Source of the DNA: Takakia lepidozioides
Lineage: Eukaryota; Streptophyta; Takakiopsida; Takakiales; Takakiaceae
NCBI GenBank assembly: GCA_030704615.1
Contig: CM060731.1
Span: 90,996,756 to 91,060,755 of the forward strand
Direction: 5' to 3'
Length of the DNA stretch: 64,000 bases
The notes under the pieces are model-generated. The model had not been told where the DNA came from. It searched no databases and was given only the letters and a program-made list of their open reading frames with translations. The translations under genes and the position numbers were made by a program. The first letter of the stretch is position 1, and each line of letters begins with the position of its first letter. Positions 35,072-46,475 of this stretch are shown piece after piece.

Positions 35072-35490
35072 TCAGATTAGAGAGCACATGTACCATATTC
35101 TTGTTGTTTCTGTATTTTTTTTTTCTCTGGCCTTCTGATACTGAAACTGTTTGTTGAAAGAACGCTCAAGCGTCTTGGCTCTCTTCTGTTCCATAGACAA
35201 TTGGGTTTGGTTAATCAAATTCATGGCGTCCATCAATGAGCGACTTCCTTGTTCTACAGCCTCAATCACAGGAACAAAAACCGATGTCCGTTTGCGCTTT
35301 TCTCCTGTGCTCCCTGACACTTGGGACTCGGACAGATTGATGAGCATCTTATTTTTGGTTAATCAAATTCATGGTCTCCACCAATGAACGACTTCCTTGT
35401 TCTACAGCGTCAATCACAGGAACAAAAACCGATATCCGTTTGCGCTTTTGTCTTGTGCTCCCTGACATTTGGGACTCGAAAAGATTGATG
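35072..35490 (-). pseudogene. Duplicated C-terminal fragment of an unknown protein
   Basis: Two tandem, diverged copies of about 150 bp (about 35206-35350 and 35356-35490) encode on the minus strand a segment like SVFVPVIEAVEQGSRSL followed by MNLINQ. The first continues into a Lys/Gln-rich helical tail (MEQKRAKTLERSFNKQFQYQ). No start or complete domain is present. It looks like the C-terminal part of a transposon- or Myb-like protein; the family is not recognised. Confidence 0.4.
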
Positions 35491-35583
35491 ACCATCTTGT
35501 ATTTGTTGACTGCTGATACTTTTGTGCAAGACTTGGTGTCAGTGCTCAAGTTGTGCACCACATGGCAGGGATTCGAAGTGTGG

Positions 35584-36148
35584 CAGGGATGCCTCGGCGT
35601 GAGCCTGGTCACGTGAGCGCAACTGCGCTCACGCCATGTCACCTTGCGCCAATGCCACATCACGGGGCTCACTCCACGTCATCACACTTGAAGACCGCGT
35701 CACCACGCGCCCAGGACGAAGTGGAGTGTATTCCCGCGGATTGGCACCCTTTACCGCGGAAACAAGCTGGACGACATAATAAAAGGCAGTGGTCATTCCC
35801 ACCTGAAAGCAACAGATGAATAAAGGATGGATGAATGTACAGTTGGATGATAAACAGATGGATGAGTGTGAAAAATGAATGTAGATGGATGAATGAGGGA
35901 TGGATAAGAGTCAAATGGATGAATGTATAATGGATGTTGAGCAATGAAAAACATTCATGACAGGAAGATGCATGACTAAAACTTTAGACGAATGCACAAC
36001 GTATATGACATGAGTGTGGTAGGTTTGTGGGGTGGATTAAAGAGTACAAAGGATGAATGTACAATGGATGTTGAACAAAGGAAAACATTCATGAATGGAG
36101 CACGCATGAATACACTGTAGATGAAAGCACAATGGATATGACAAGAGT
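35584..36148. repeat. Element-flanking repeat A, copy 1
   Basis: Highly similar to 58196-58744. It contains a palindrome GTGAGCGCA/TGCGCTCAC (35613-35632), GCGTGAGC motifs and a region of (T/G)GGATGAATG-type short repeats (35815-36110). Because both copies lie on the same side of a composite transposase/ParB-like block, it is probably a subterminal part of that element. Confidence 0.75.
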
Positions 36149-36375
36149 CAACGACGCAATGGCGTGAGCGTTGCGCGTGAGCGCGCGAGCGTACGCTCAC
36201 GCAGGAGTGACGTGGCATGAGCGTACGCTCACGCCAGCTGACGTGGCGTGAGCCTGCACACACGCTGACGTGGCGTGAGCGTCATGTCAGCATGCTGATG
36301 TGGCGGTAAATGATGACGTGGCACTGTCCGTCATCTGCCACGTCAGCATTAACATGCGCCGCCTATAACCGTGGA
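36149..36375. repeat. GCGTGAGC / TGACGTGGC palindrome cluster
   Basis: Includes the perfect dyad TGAGCGTACGCTCA (36218-36231), a related one at about 36185-36202, and TGACGTGGC at about 36208, 36239, 36267 and 36315 with its inverse GCCACGTCA near 36338. Such clusters are typical of subterminal transposase-binding regions. Confidence 0.65.
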
Positions 36376-36820
36376 TGGTCCTATGACCGTGGAATTAATG
36401 CAGGGAATCTTGCCTAAATAGAATCAAGACGAGCGTTGAGGCCTACAATTGCAGCATCCAACATTGTGCAATTACAAATGCTTGTTTCGCTTTTACAATT
36501 ACGAGGACGACAAAATATCCTCACAAAGTGTGCGCCATAAAGGCTGCCACGGGAAGACCTTCCTCCCTCCTCAAATAACAATGAGAGTTAGGATCATCTT
36601 CAAAAGATGATTGTAGTGCATAGCGACAGCAAGACATGTAGACTTCGAACAGTGCAATGACAAATGTGCACTACCTAAAAGTTGTCACTCAAAGCTCACT
36701 CCGTATAGTTGGAGGCCATATCATTGCACAGCCGACGAATTGATGTGAATTACACATTTCAAATCATGGTCATCCACATACCACATTACATAGTTCATGC
36801 TACCCATGTGTTGTATCCCG

Positions 36821-39800
36821 CTACAAAAGAGTATCGACCTCGTTGAAACTCATAGTGGCCTGGTGAATGAAGTTGTCACGTTTGGGATCGCAAACCATCC
36901 TCCTCAAAAATATGAAATACAAATGTTTGCAGGGTATGAATTTACCTCTCTTGCCCAAACTGGTTGATAGCATATTCACAAAATCAGGACATGTGCAATT
37001 GGGGAAATTGGAAACCGTGATGTCGTAGGTCCTGTCATGAACAGCAGATGTGGAAGTGATGATTGTGAATACCCGACCATATCCTGGATCGGGTTCTTCC
37101 GTGGTGCTTCCAACACGAGCTTGGAGCATTCTTGCGGACTCCACTTTGCCAAAGTGTTCAGCGGTTGGAGGGAAACGCCGAACGAGCTTTCCATCTCGTT
37201 TGGTTGGCCACAAGTCAGGATTTGCCGGGGGGACCCGGGAGGACGCAGAAGTAGTAGCACATGCATGGAGTTGGGGTTGTCTCCGCAAGGGAAAAACCTG
37301 CCTCCTCCAACATTTCAATCTCCTGAAAGCTGAGATGTGTTCCCACCTTCACGGGCCAAACGGTTGGAGGAGATGGCTTCATCACTACGGAAGGACGCAC
37401 AGTTCCATGCACACATCTGGCACAATCATCTGCGCAGAACCAGAACTTGTGGTTATTGGCTTCTGGTTGACCGTATGGACGCATCAAGCCCGTGAAAGTC
37501 GGAGCATGAGTTCGGGCACCACCTCTGGATATAAATGAAATGCACTTCTCGAAATTAGTTACCCTGATCGCTGTACATTTCACACGAGACCCTACACTTA
37601 TGCGTTCTATGTGCTAAACGTGGTCGGGGCATGCGGACTCAAGCACATCAAGGGGGTTGTTTCTCTCCTGCACCATTTCAGTGGCACTGTTTGATGCTGG
37701 AGCTTGCCGTCGTGTTGGAGGTTCCTCCACAATGGAGGTTCCGGACATGGAGCTGTCATGCAGGGGAACACGAGGCTTCGAGAAGTTATCACGGTCTGCC
37801 CTGTGGGAATCTGAATCCGAACCAGGTGGAGTGTTCAATTTCCTCTTACAGGAGCCGAATCTCTCCTCCCCTTCAAGATGTGGAACTCTAGAAACAAGTG
37901 GCGTTCCCTGGGCATACATGCTCACCGCCCGTGCTATCTTGATTGGATCCCCAGATCTGTTTGCAGCACGCAACATCAACTCCCATTTGTCCAGACCCTT
38001 GCCACCAACCCCACCTCGTAAGAAATCACGGTATCGGGTTTGTTGTTGCAAGGCACGTATCAAATCATCTGTTGTTGCCACATACAAATCCCGACCTCGT
38101 TTCCCAGATTGCTGCAACCATGCGTTGTGCGCAGTTTCTGCCAAATTGCAAGATGGCATGTCCGCCATTTCCTCAATGGACATGTTCTGCAAAGAGGATA
38201 ACCACACTTCCGAACAGTGCACAGGAAACAACATAAAGAAAGCAATGAGTCAAAAATATGGAAAGCAAATGTATGAATAAAGCATGAAATAGAAGCCTCG
38301 TACCATTGTCATGGCTGCTCCCCACTGTCTATACCGGAAGTGCCAAAACGCCAGCCAATCTTCCAATTCTCTCATACTCTCAAGTGATGCAGCTCCAGAA
38401 GAGAAACACCAGGCACGAATTGTCTGGAACAAAGTGTCCGCCTCCTTCATTGTTCTAGCATCTTTGTACTCTTTGCACAATTTACGGTGCTGAGTCTGCA
38501 TCTCTGGTTTGATGTCCGACTTTGTATGTTTTTCCAGAGATTGTGTCAAATGGAATAGACATGTACGCTCTCTTCCTGGCATAGGCACTTTTGGGTCGCC
38601 CGATCCGAAGACAATACGAACAGCATTGAAATTTGCTTGAGCACTATCCGCCATGAAACCTGCGAAATTTGGAGATGGCAGCCCATGACACGTATCAGGG
38701 AATTCCACATGAGCTTCTGGGATTCCGTATCCTCGGATTGCATGTCACAAACTGCAATTGTCATAACTCGTTGGTACACTGGATCGTAGACATGACAAGC
38801 CATTGTCGTCCAATCCTTCACTCGTTTCACATGATCAAACATAAGAAAACAGTTCTGCAAGTCCCTAGTCTTCTGCATCCGCTTCACGAGGCTAACCCCA
38901 CTGCCCTCCCCAACAGTCGACATTTTGAAAAGAAAAACTTTGATGGCACCTTGACCTGGGAATACATTGTCCTGGATGTAATAATACTTGCTCACTCGTT
39001 TCAATTCCAAAATATTGTCTATGTAGCCTCTGATCCCAGAGCCCATTCTCAATGTATTGATCTGATGCCGAATGTTAGGTGAACTTAAAGTGGAGAAATG
39101 ATCCATGACCAGGTCCAATGTTGCACCGTCAAGTTTAGTCCCCACAGAATCTCCTTCACTCAAAATATGGCTTTCCAAGAAGGACTTGCTTGCGCCAAGA
39201 GCAATTGCAGATGTTGTTGCGGATGGGTTTCTCCCGAACTCCTGTTTGATCAACCTCGATACTGTCTCAACACTCTCCATGTAATCCCCATTCGAGACAG
39301 GATGGTTATGGAATCCGAAATGCACACAAGCTCTTGTCATTGTTTTCAAACGGTGGACAACATAGTACATTCTTGCTCCGCAGAGCGCCAAGCAGGATGG
39401 CACAAGTTTGCAGAATTTGCAGACGAAAGTATTTGCCGGTGGAGGGGCAGTCCCAAGCTGAAATGGATTTTCCGCCAGACCCTCCCATTCGCTTTGATTA
39501 TGAACCCCAGACTGAAGAAAGTGTCTGCAATTCAAATTATCACACCTAAGGTGTCCATTGCAAACTGTCCTCCTGAAAACAAGCTTGTCATCATTCTGAA
39601 TATTGGATGTTTTTGTTCTGCACCACGGGTGCCCGTCGTGTTTCTTGTCCATTCCATGCATCATGATTGTTACACCTCCAACTCGCGGAGGAGGAGGCAG
39701 CTCGAATAGGATATCGCCATCAAAAGTCTCCGGCAAGAACTTCACAGGCACCTGCTTCAAAGATTCCCAATCAATTCCCCGCAACTCACTTTTGAATCCA

Positions 39801-40302
39801 GCCATTCCTCCCATCGCCCGCAATTTTGGAATGACACTACAAATCTCTTCTTCATCAGCTTCTCCAACCATAGTAGGAAGGACTGGATTTGGAATTTCAC
39901 TTATGTCATCATCGGAAGAATCCGAAAGCTCAACGATTGGAGTGGAGAACGTCTGTTCCTTTTTCACCATCACCTCCCTCTTGTCTTCAACGACCGAAGC
40001 AGCAGTCCCGGGCGTCACATATGACCCAAGGGACTTTCGCCGAGGCTCTCCAAGTACTCTGTATCGACCAGGACGCACTCTCCATAGGCTGATATGAGCC
40101 GTCTCATCACGGTTTTGAAAAGAGTATTTCAACAACTTCCCTTTAAGATCGTACACCTCTTTCTCCAAAAAGGAGCCATTCTGCAGCTGAAAACGGGTAG
40201 CCAAGACATGTTCCAGAACAATTGCAAATCCATTGTCAAGGACTTCCTGGGAGAACGGCACTGGTTTGTCGTCGAGAAGAACTCCGCTTCAGAGGAAGCC
40301 AT
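36821..40302 (-). pseudogene. MULE-like transposase gene, copy 1 (two frameshifts)
   Basis: ATG at 40302 (MASSEAEFF). Pieces: 38304-40302, 37614-38186 (GT-AG intron between them), and a further segment 36821-37583. Order of domains: a basic/Ser-Asp-rich region; a Cys/His cluster of GCM/WRKY type (VCNGHLRCDNLNCRHF, FVCKFCKLVPSC, HFGFHNHP, about residues 240-345); the transposase core (CFLMFDHVKR, GFMADSAQANFNAV, ERTCLFHL); and a SWIM finger (NCTCPDF ... FIPCKHLYF) near the C-terminal end. This matches Mutator-like transposases, which cut and paste DNA in the nucleus. A one-base loss near 40275 (compare 60945) and a shift near 38690 break it. How the SWIM piece is spliced on is uncertain because the 37614 exon ends in a stop. 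It is transcribed divergently from the ParB-like gene at 41159. Confidence 0.8.
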
Positions 40303-41158
40303 CTTCCTTCCTCGCGTACGTTTGTACCTTGCTATCGCAGATCTAGTGTAAATCGGTTTACTGATGTCTCCAGAACACAGTTGAAGAATGAGCAGAGAAT
40401 ATGGCAGAGGAAGCTCAGACAACGACTGTGCATATTATGTTATTCTTTCCAGATATGCAGCCGTCCATTTTAATTACTTTTCTTGTGGGCCCAGTGGTCA
40501 GAGTATCCCTAGGAGCAGTGTCGGCAGCTGTTAAACCGTTAACCAGAACCTCATCAATAAACCCAAAAACAAAGCCGACTTCCTGGAAGCATGCCACGGG
40601 ATCTGAGAATGGGATTGCAGATTAAGTAAATGTATCTTTATACTACTACCAATGATCATGCGCACCTGGAAAGTTCCAAATGTGAAACGAATGTGGGGTT
40701 TGGCTAACAAGGATGACCGTGTATGATATTCCAAGATTTGTCATCAAACTCTCGTTCATTTACATTTATTTGTGTAAGACTATGCGCCAAGATTTCTGGG
40801 ATTCGCTGTTATTTTTAAATATTGAAACCGTTCTAATAAAGAACACGCCGTTTTTTTTGGGCGACACACGTCAGACATCCATAACTGAATACGAACAGCT
40901 GTACACCAATTGCTGGCATGTGCACTAATAAGGGAACGACTATGTGTAACGGTCACGCGAGAGGGAATCCGATGCTTCTAGAGACACGCAAGAACGCAGG
41001 CAATCCCGCAAGAAATCGGGAGTCACTGTGTTTTTCTACTTTTCGCGCTTAGAGGGAGAGTGGTAGTCAAGCTGGAGAAGGTTCCTTCTACAATACGAAA
41101 GAGAAGAAAGTCTCTTTATTTTACTTCCCTTAGAGAGAGACGCAGAGCAAGAAAGCAA
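40303..41158. promoter_or_regulatory. Shared divergent promoter region, copy 1
   Basis: An 856-bp interval between the start codons of two outward-facing genes. It is closely matched by 60969-61829 in copy 2. No frame is conserved. It should contain both promoters; no TATA box is assigned with confidence. Confidence 0.5.
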
Positions 41159-41524
41159 ATGACGAGGCGTCGTTTGTTGGAGAACACAGGGCCAAGGCAG
41201 CAGGTGAACGCGGAGACTGATTCAGAAGAGCAGACAAAGACTGAGGCAGCGGCTGTGACACAATCGGCGATAAGAGTGCGCCAGCCTGTGGAGGCAGAGA
41301 TGATTCGCAGGGACACTGAAGGAGGTGGAAGCACGCGGAACGCCGAACCGGGAGAAGGTCCAGAAACCCTAGAGCAGACAGAAATTCCAGCAGATGTGAG
41401 AGGGAAGAGGAAAGCTGCAGAAGGGGATCAAATTTCAAAACCTAAGAAGGCACCAGTAAGTTTTATCTAACTTACATTTCATTGTTGAAGATATGCGTAG
41501 AGATTGAGTGGAATGTCCCAGACA

Positions 41525-42145
41525 GGGATTGTCGCTACCGACCATCACAAAGGTGATTTGCTTTCTACTCCTCTGCGAAGGGTGTACCGCACAATGAGTG
41601 GGTGACTATCGGTACAGTCATTCACTGTTGTTCAGATCATACAGTCTGTCTGATTGCCTTTCAAGGAGTCCTTCCTCTTCCCTTCTTTAGCAGGAACTAC
41701 TGAATTGCGAGCGTCGTTAACGCCATTCGATTCTCCTCATGAGATTTATGGATGTGTTTGAAGAGAGAGTGAGGGTCGGCATACCGTCAATCATCGTTGT
41801 TCATACCATACAGTCTGTCTGATGGCCTTTCAAGCAGTCCTTCCTCTTCCCATGCTTGCGACGTTCATCACAATGGAGTCAATCTGAATAATCTGCACTT
41901 ACTGTCGGCCCTAAACTATACTGAATGTCGTTGCCGCCAATCAGTTGCACATAGATGTCATTACACAATACCGATCCGGCAGGTCGTTATCTTTTGTGAT
42001 TGTCGTTAACGCCGTTCGCTATCGCTCTTGCTTTTGTTTTGAATACGGCAGTATCAGCTTTGCTTGTGTAGATTGTGCTGAATTGTTTCACACCATTCAT
42101 AGTGAGTTTCTTTGAGACAGAGTGATGGTCGTTACCGCCATTCAC
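41525..42145. repeat. Intron 1 array of 24-bp palindromes
   Basis: Seven sites at 41525, 41602, 41707, 41769 (degenerate), 41921, 41996 and 42122. General form: GTGATGGTCGT / ACCGCCATTCAC-like arms around a TTA or TTG centre. Spacing 62-152 bp. Copy 2 keeps several, including a nearly perfect one at 62290-62313. Confidence 0.8.
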
Positions 42146-44010
42146 TATTTGCAAATTACTCAATCAGAACTGAATGGCATCGTGCAGAAAACTATGAGGT
42201 CAAAGCCTACAGGATCAGAGGGGAAAGGAGCTGGAGATGGGGACGAGTCCGCAAAAAGCTCAGAGAATACAGATGAAGCAGATGAATCTGAAGTGCACTA
42301 CCTTGACAAGGTGAAAGAACTCATGTCATTCCAGAAGGTAAACTCTCAGGAGGTTATAAGGGACATGCTCGTATCTGGAGGGCGTCTGGACATCCCTCTG
42401 TGCCGGATGATATCAATGCCCGTTGTGCGTCCACCTCTTTCCCATGACATAACAAAATTGGAGAGTGATTTTGTGCATGGATATAGACTTGGTGCACAAG
42501 TTTTTCATGTGTCACTGACAGATATAAATGCGTAAAGCACATTAGTGTCTCCAGAGATCAGTGATAACTGGGATGAGTGCTGGAAAGATGCCAATGAGGA
42601 GTTCGAGCTGGGCCTCATGATGGGAAAGAACACCCAGCAATTCTGCAACCACATGTTCTACGTCTGGGACGGCAGCCACCGATTGCTGGCATGGATGGGA
42701 TACATTCAGAAACACCATGCGAAAGACAAAGACAAGCATGTTGTTGTGGAGGCAATGGTTTTGGATCCTGGAAACGACATCGCTAGGCTTCTTACAGCTA
42801 TGCACAACGTGAACAAGTAAGTCATCCAGGAGATTTCATTCCCTCTGTAGTGTCTTATTAATCCTCAAAAAACAGTGTTAAGGAATGCAATGTTTCCAAT
42901 GTTTTTGCAGATCGACAGAGAAATCGCATGTGACAACAAGCTTGGTTCACACACTATTCCGAATTCAGAGGATTGGTCTGATGAAGCTGGATGATTTTCG
43001 GACAGTACTACCACCCAATATCATCAAGAAGTGCGAAACAGGAAGAGCTGCAGGTACTTGGTATTCTTTGACACGAGAGGCGTTTCTGGAGTACATGTAT
43101 GCGGTAAGCCCGAGTCTGTACTCTGTTTACTTTTCGAATACATGTTTGTAGTCCTTTCGGAGCTAATCACTACTTGAATCAATGCAGCAAGAACTGGCAG
43201 AGGTAGCTGAGAAGGGAAAATCCGAATATTACCGCACTACACCAGAAGAACTAAGAACATCAAAGGGTGTGGAAGCTACAATAAAGAAGGAGTTTGAAAT
43301 GCGAAGAACCAAATTGATGTCCGCCTTCGGAAAGCAGCTTAGAATAGTAGATCCTGGACTGAGTTCCTTCAGCAGATCAAAACACACTATGACAAGCATG
43401 TGCATCCGGAGATGCAGCAGGAGAAATTGCACCGGCTGGCCATATCGATGGTCGACCCACAAACAAAAACAAGGTGGCTGGAGATATGGAACTCAGATCA
43501 AACAGTAAAGGACTTGAATCAGTTCCCAAAGAGCACCATACAGCCTGACACAAAGGTGGAAGGAATCAGTGATTTGGTGTTTGATAACTGGCTCCACAAG
43601 GCTACATTTTGGAGTCAGGTGTGTATTCAAACATGCTGTTTTCTTCTCTTCAAGTATGTGATGAGTATCTTATTTGCAATTCTGACAAATATACTATTTG
43701 CAGCTTGAAAAGCGCGCCGTCATTGTGCTGGATCAGACTTTGAAGGACCTGAACATTTCGATTGTTTCCCCTCCCCAAATGTTATTGGAGGCATACATAA
43801 GGAAGTGGAGAGGTCTCACCTGGAGATACTGTTTTTTCCGGGAGTTCTCCAAAAATGGTAACATTTTACGGTCCAACGACTTTGACAGTCAGGTTGGAGG
43901 AGAGTGGGCCATGATGCGAGTTGTGTACAGGTGCAATGTCATACTTGAAACTCTACTGTTTTTTTTGGGAAAAAATGTGGCTTCATAAGGATTGCAATCA
44001 TAGATCCAGA

Positions 44011-44730
44011 TTGAATGTCGTTGATGACATTCACTTCTTTGTCTGAGTCATTCTTAAGCGAGTATATGAATTCACCTGGTTAGGATCTAAGGGTGTAATT
44101 ATAGTGTCCCTTATTAGAATTGATAATGTCCTTGAATGGCGTTGACGACATTCACATACGGAGTTGTTGAGAGGTCCTCAGAGTTATGTAAATTTTTGTA
44201 ATGTCCATAAAGGTTACAGTGAGGGTTCCTCACTTCATTTTGCTGAATGTCAATGCAGACATTCAGTTGTTCTGCATTGTTTTTGCCTCTTGCGAGGAAT
44301 CTGGAGGCTTGATAAGCTCTGTTATGAGAAATCCAAAGTGAATGTCGTTGACGACATTCACTTCTGTGTCTGTATTATTCAACAGCGACAATTTGAATTT
44401 ACATGGATTGGGAGCTAAGTAATTGGTTTCTTTTTGGTATTTTTGTGAATGGCGTTGACGCCATTCACATACAGTGATGTTGTGAGATCCTCAGTGATAT
44501 GTTCGTTATGAATGTGCATTGAGTTTTCCTGGAGGGCTCCTTACTCGAGTTTATGATTTCCATCCTGTGATTTTGCTTCATTTGAGGAATAATTAGGCTT
44601 CATTAGTGAATGTCGTTGACGACATTCACTTCTATGTCTGTGTCATTCCAAAACGATAGTTTGCATTCACCTGGATTAGGGTGTATTTACCATTGAATGG
44701 AATGTTTTGAATGGCGTTGACGACATTCAC
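44011..44730. repeat. Intron 5 array of 24-bp palindromes
   Basis: Seven sites at 44011-44034, 44132-44155, 44243-44266, 44338-44361, 44445-44468, 44606-44629 and 44707-44730. The best (44338, 44606) have perfect 11-bp arms GTGAATGTCGT / ACGACATTCAC with a 2-bp centre. They alternate TGTCG and TGGCG versions and sit in a diverged tandem repeat of about 230-270 bp that also carries CACTTCT.TGTCTG and TCACCTGGATTAGG phrases. Confidence 0.9.
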
Positions 44731-46283
44731 ATCTGGAGCAGTCGTGTGGTCCTGAAAGGTCCTTGGAGCAGTTCTCAGAGCCATTTCAATCTATGTTTTT
44801 TTCATTCTGTTCTACTTGCATCTTACTCACTGAGCGCTTTTGTGGGTTGGGATTTATCTCCTTTTTTCAGGTACACGAAATATGTGCTTATGGAAGGAAA
44901 TCACCTGAGCGGAATTCCAGACTATCTTGACATGTGGTCGGACCCTGCAAACGATCCAACCATGTATACTGCAGGGATATTGAAGGACTGGAGTCCTTCT
45001 CACTTCAGAGTCTGTGGGTGGTACCTTGACTGCCCACCGGAGCACACGACCTTTCAAGAACAGCATATGACATACTTGAACAATAACGCTGAGATGCTGG
45101 TGCCTTTGACTGACGAAGAGTACCAACGAAACATAGCAACATTGGCTGCCAAGGAGCCTGATGCTCAGGGAACGCCGCAGAAGGGAAAGAAGGCGGGCCG
45201 CAAACCAAAAGACAAGGTTGTTGATGTCATAGCTATCTCACCAGCAAAGCCAAAGGACAAAGACAAGTCCAAAGAGAAGGAAAAGGACAAGGGGAAGGAG
45301 AAAGAAAAGGAGATGGAGAGTGGGCAGGACTTTACTGCTGGAAGATATACCCGCACTCTTCAGTGCGTGTTCGATGCCAAGCCACACCCTTCCCGTTCTG
45401 ATTCAGCAGGAGAGATGAAAATTGTTAATGAGGGTTGGCTGTCGATGATGCAGAGTCGAAAGAGAGGATACACTGGGGTGCCATCCCCTACCTGGGACAA
45501 TATAATCTCATTCCTCAATCTGGTGAGAATTCCAGTTTCTTTCCTTTTTCTCTGAAAGTTTCGTTGGCAGTATTTCAGTCTCGTTCTTTGAAAACATTCT
45601 TGCCATCGTTCTTATAAAAAACATGTCTGTTGCAGGTGAGCACAGGTCCCACCTTCGTGTGCGGTGTGCAGAAAACTTATGCGGCCGACATTGTCATTCT
45701 CGACATCCCGGATGGTCAGGCTGTGCCAGAAGTTCTTCCAAAGGGCAAGACGCCAGGCTGGAACAAATTCGAGGACAACTACTGGAGTTGGGTGTTCGGG
45801 TTCTGTAACAACTTCCTCTCTGATGCAGGGACACTTCTGCATTTTCAGTCATGTGACAATGATAGTCGTCGAGCATTGGCATCATACCTCAAGTCTTCAG
45901 GGTTTGAAGTTTTGCGCACATGGAATTGTGTGAACAGCCTCTACCTTGTGAAAGGGGGTTTCCCTGGTCAGCTGGTATGCCATCTCCCTTCTACTTGTGC
46001 TTTCATCATGAGTTTCAATGTTCTTTGCAGCTCCACTCTAGTAGAATGTGTTATGATCGACACCGATCATCACCGATTCATGATTTTTTTTTGTCTGAGT
46101 TCTGAATAGCCGATGTACACACTTCCACTATAGATTGTGTTTACCACACTAACCTGCTATCTTTGGCAGACGAGGATGTTCGAGGCAATCTGCCTGCGAA
46201 GGATTCGCACCTCAAAGACACCATCCTCCATCCGCAGCTTTGAGATTTCTGACCAGGGTTGTTTCGTCAACCCCCCCTATGAG

Positions 46284-46475
46284 CTCCTGAAAAAGGCTGT
46301 TCATCAGCGTGCTAAAGGTCGCCGGTGCATTAGTGAGCCCAAAAGGCATCACCAAGAACTCATATGAACCATACCTTGTCATGCACGCGGTCTTCTCCTC
46401 ATCTCCTTCCGCCACCCGATTTTGATGATAGCCGGAGCGCAAGTCGATCCGGCTGAAATACTTCACTCCTGCCAA
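46284..46475 (-). pseudogene. RT palm fragment fused to foreign sequence
   Basis: [25 protein letters not shown] and [11 protein letters not shown] are RT motifs. The open frame then runs out of the element into antisense exon 8 sequence (to 46212), giving a meaningless fusion. Confidence 0.85.

Larger units (their letters stand above)
41159..46283 (+). pseudogene. ParB-fold-like / possible methyltransferase-like protein, copy 1
   Basis: Spliced gene: 41159-41455, 42188-42816, 42911-43103, 43188-43618, 43704-43930, 44871-45522, 45636-45974 and 46170-46283, all GT-AG with fitting phases. The N terminus is basic/acidic and disordered. Exons 2-3 resemble ParB/sulfiredoxin folds: VVRPPLSHD...LESDFVHGYRLGAQVFHVS, then the FYVWDGSHRLLAW box and ARLLTAMHNVN. 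Exon 6 has a Lys/Glu-rich linker. Exon 7 (ADIVILDIPDG ... FLSDAGTLLHFQS ... GFEVLRTW) recalls the motif IV and late strands of a SAM-dependent methyltransferase, weakly. Exon 8 has VNPPYE. Lesions: in-frame TAA at 42534-42536, a one-base shift near 43351, and truncation at 46283 by joining to a Ty3 fragment. An intact version would exceed 1,000 residues. The function is inferred, not shown. Confidence 0.7.
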
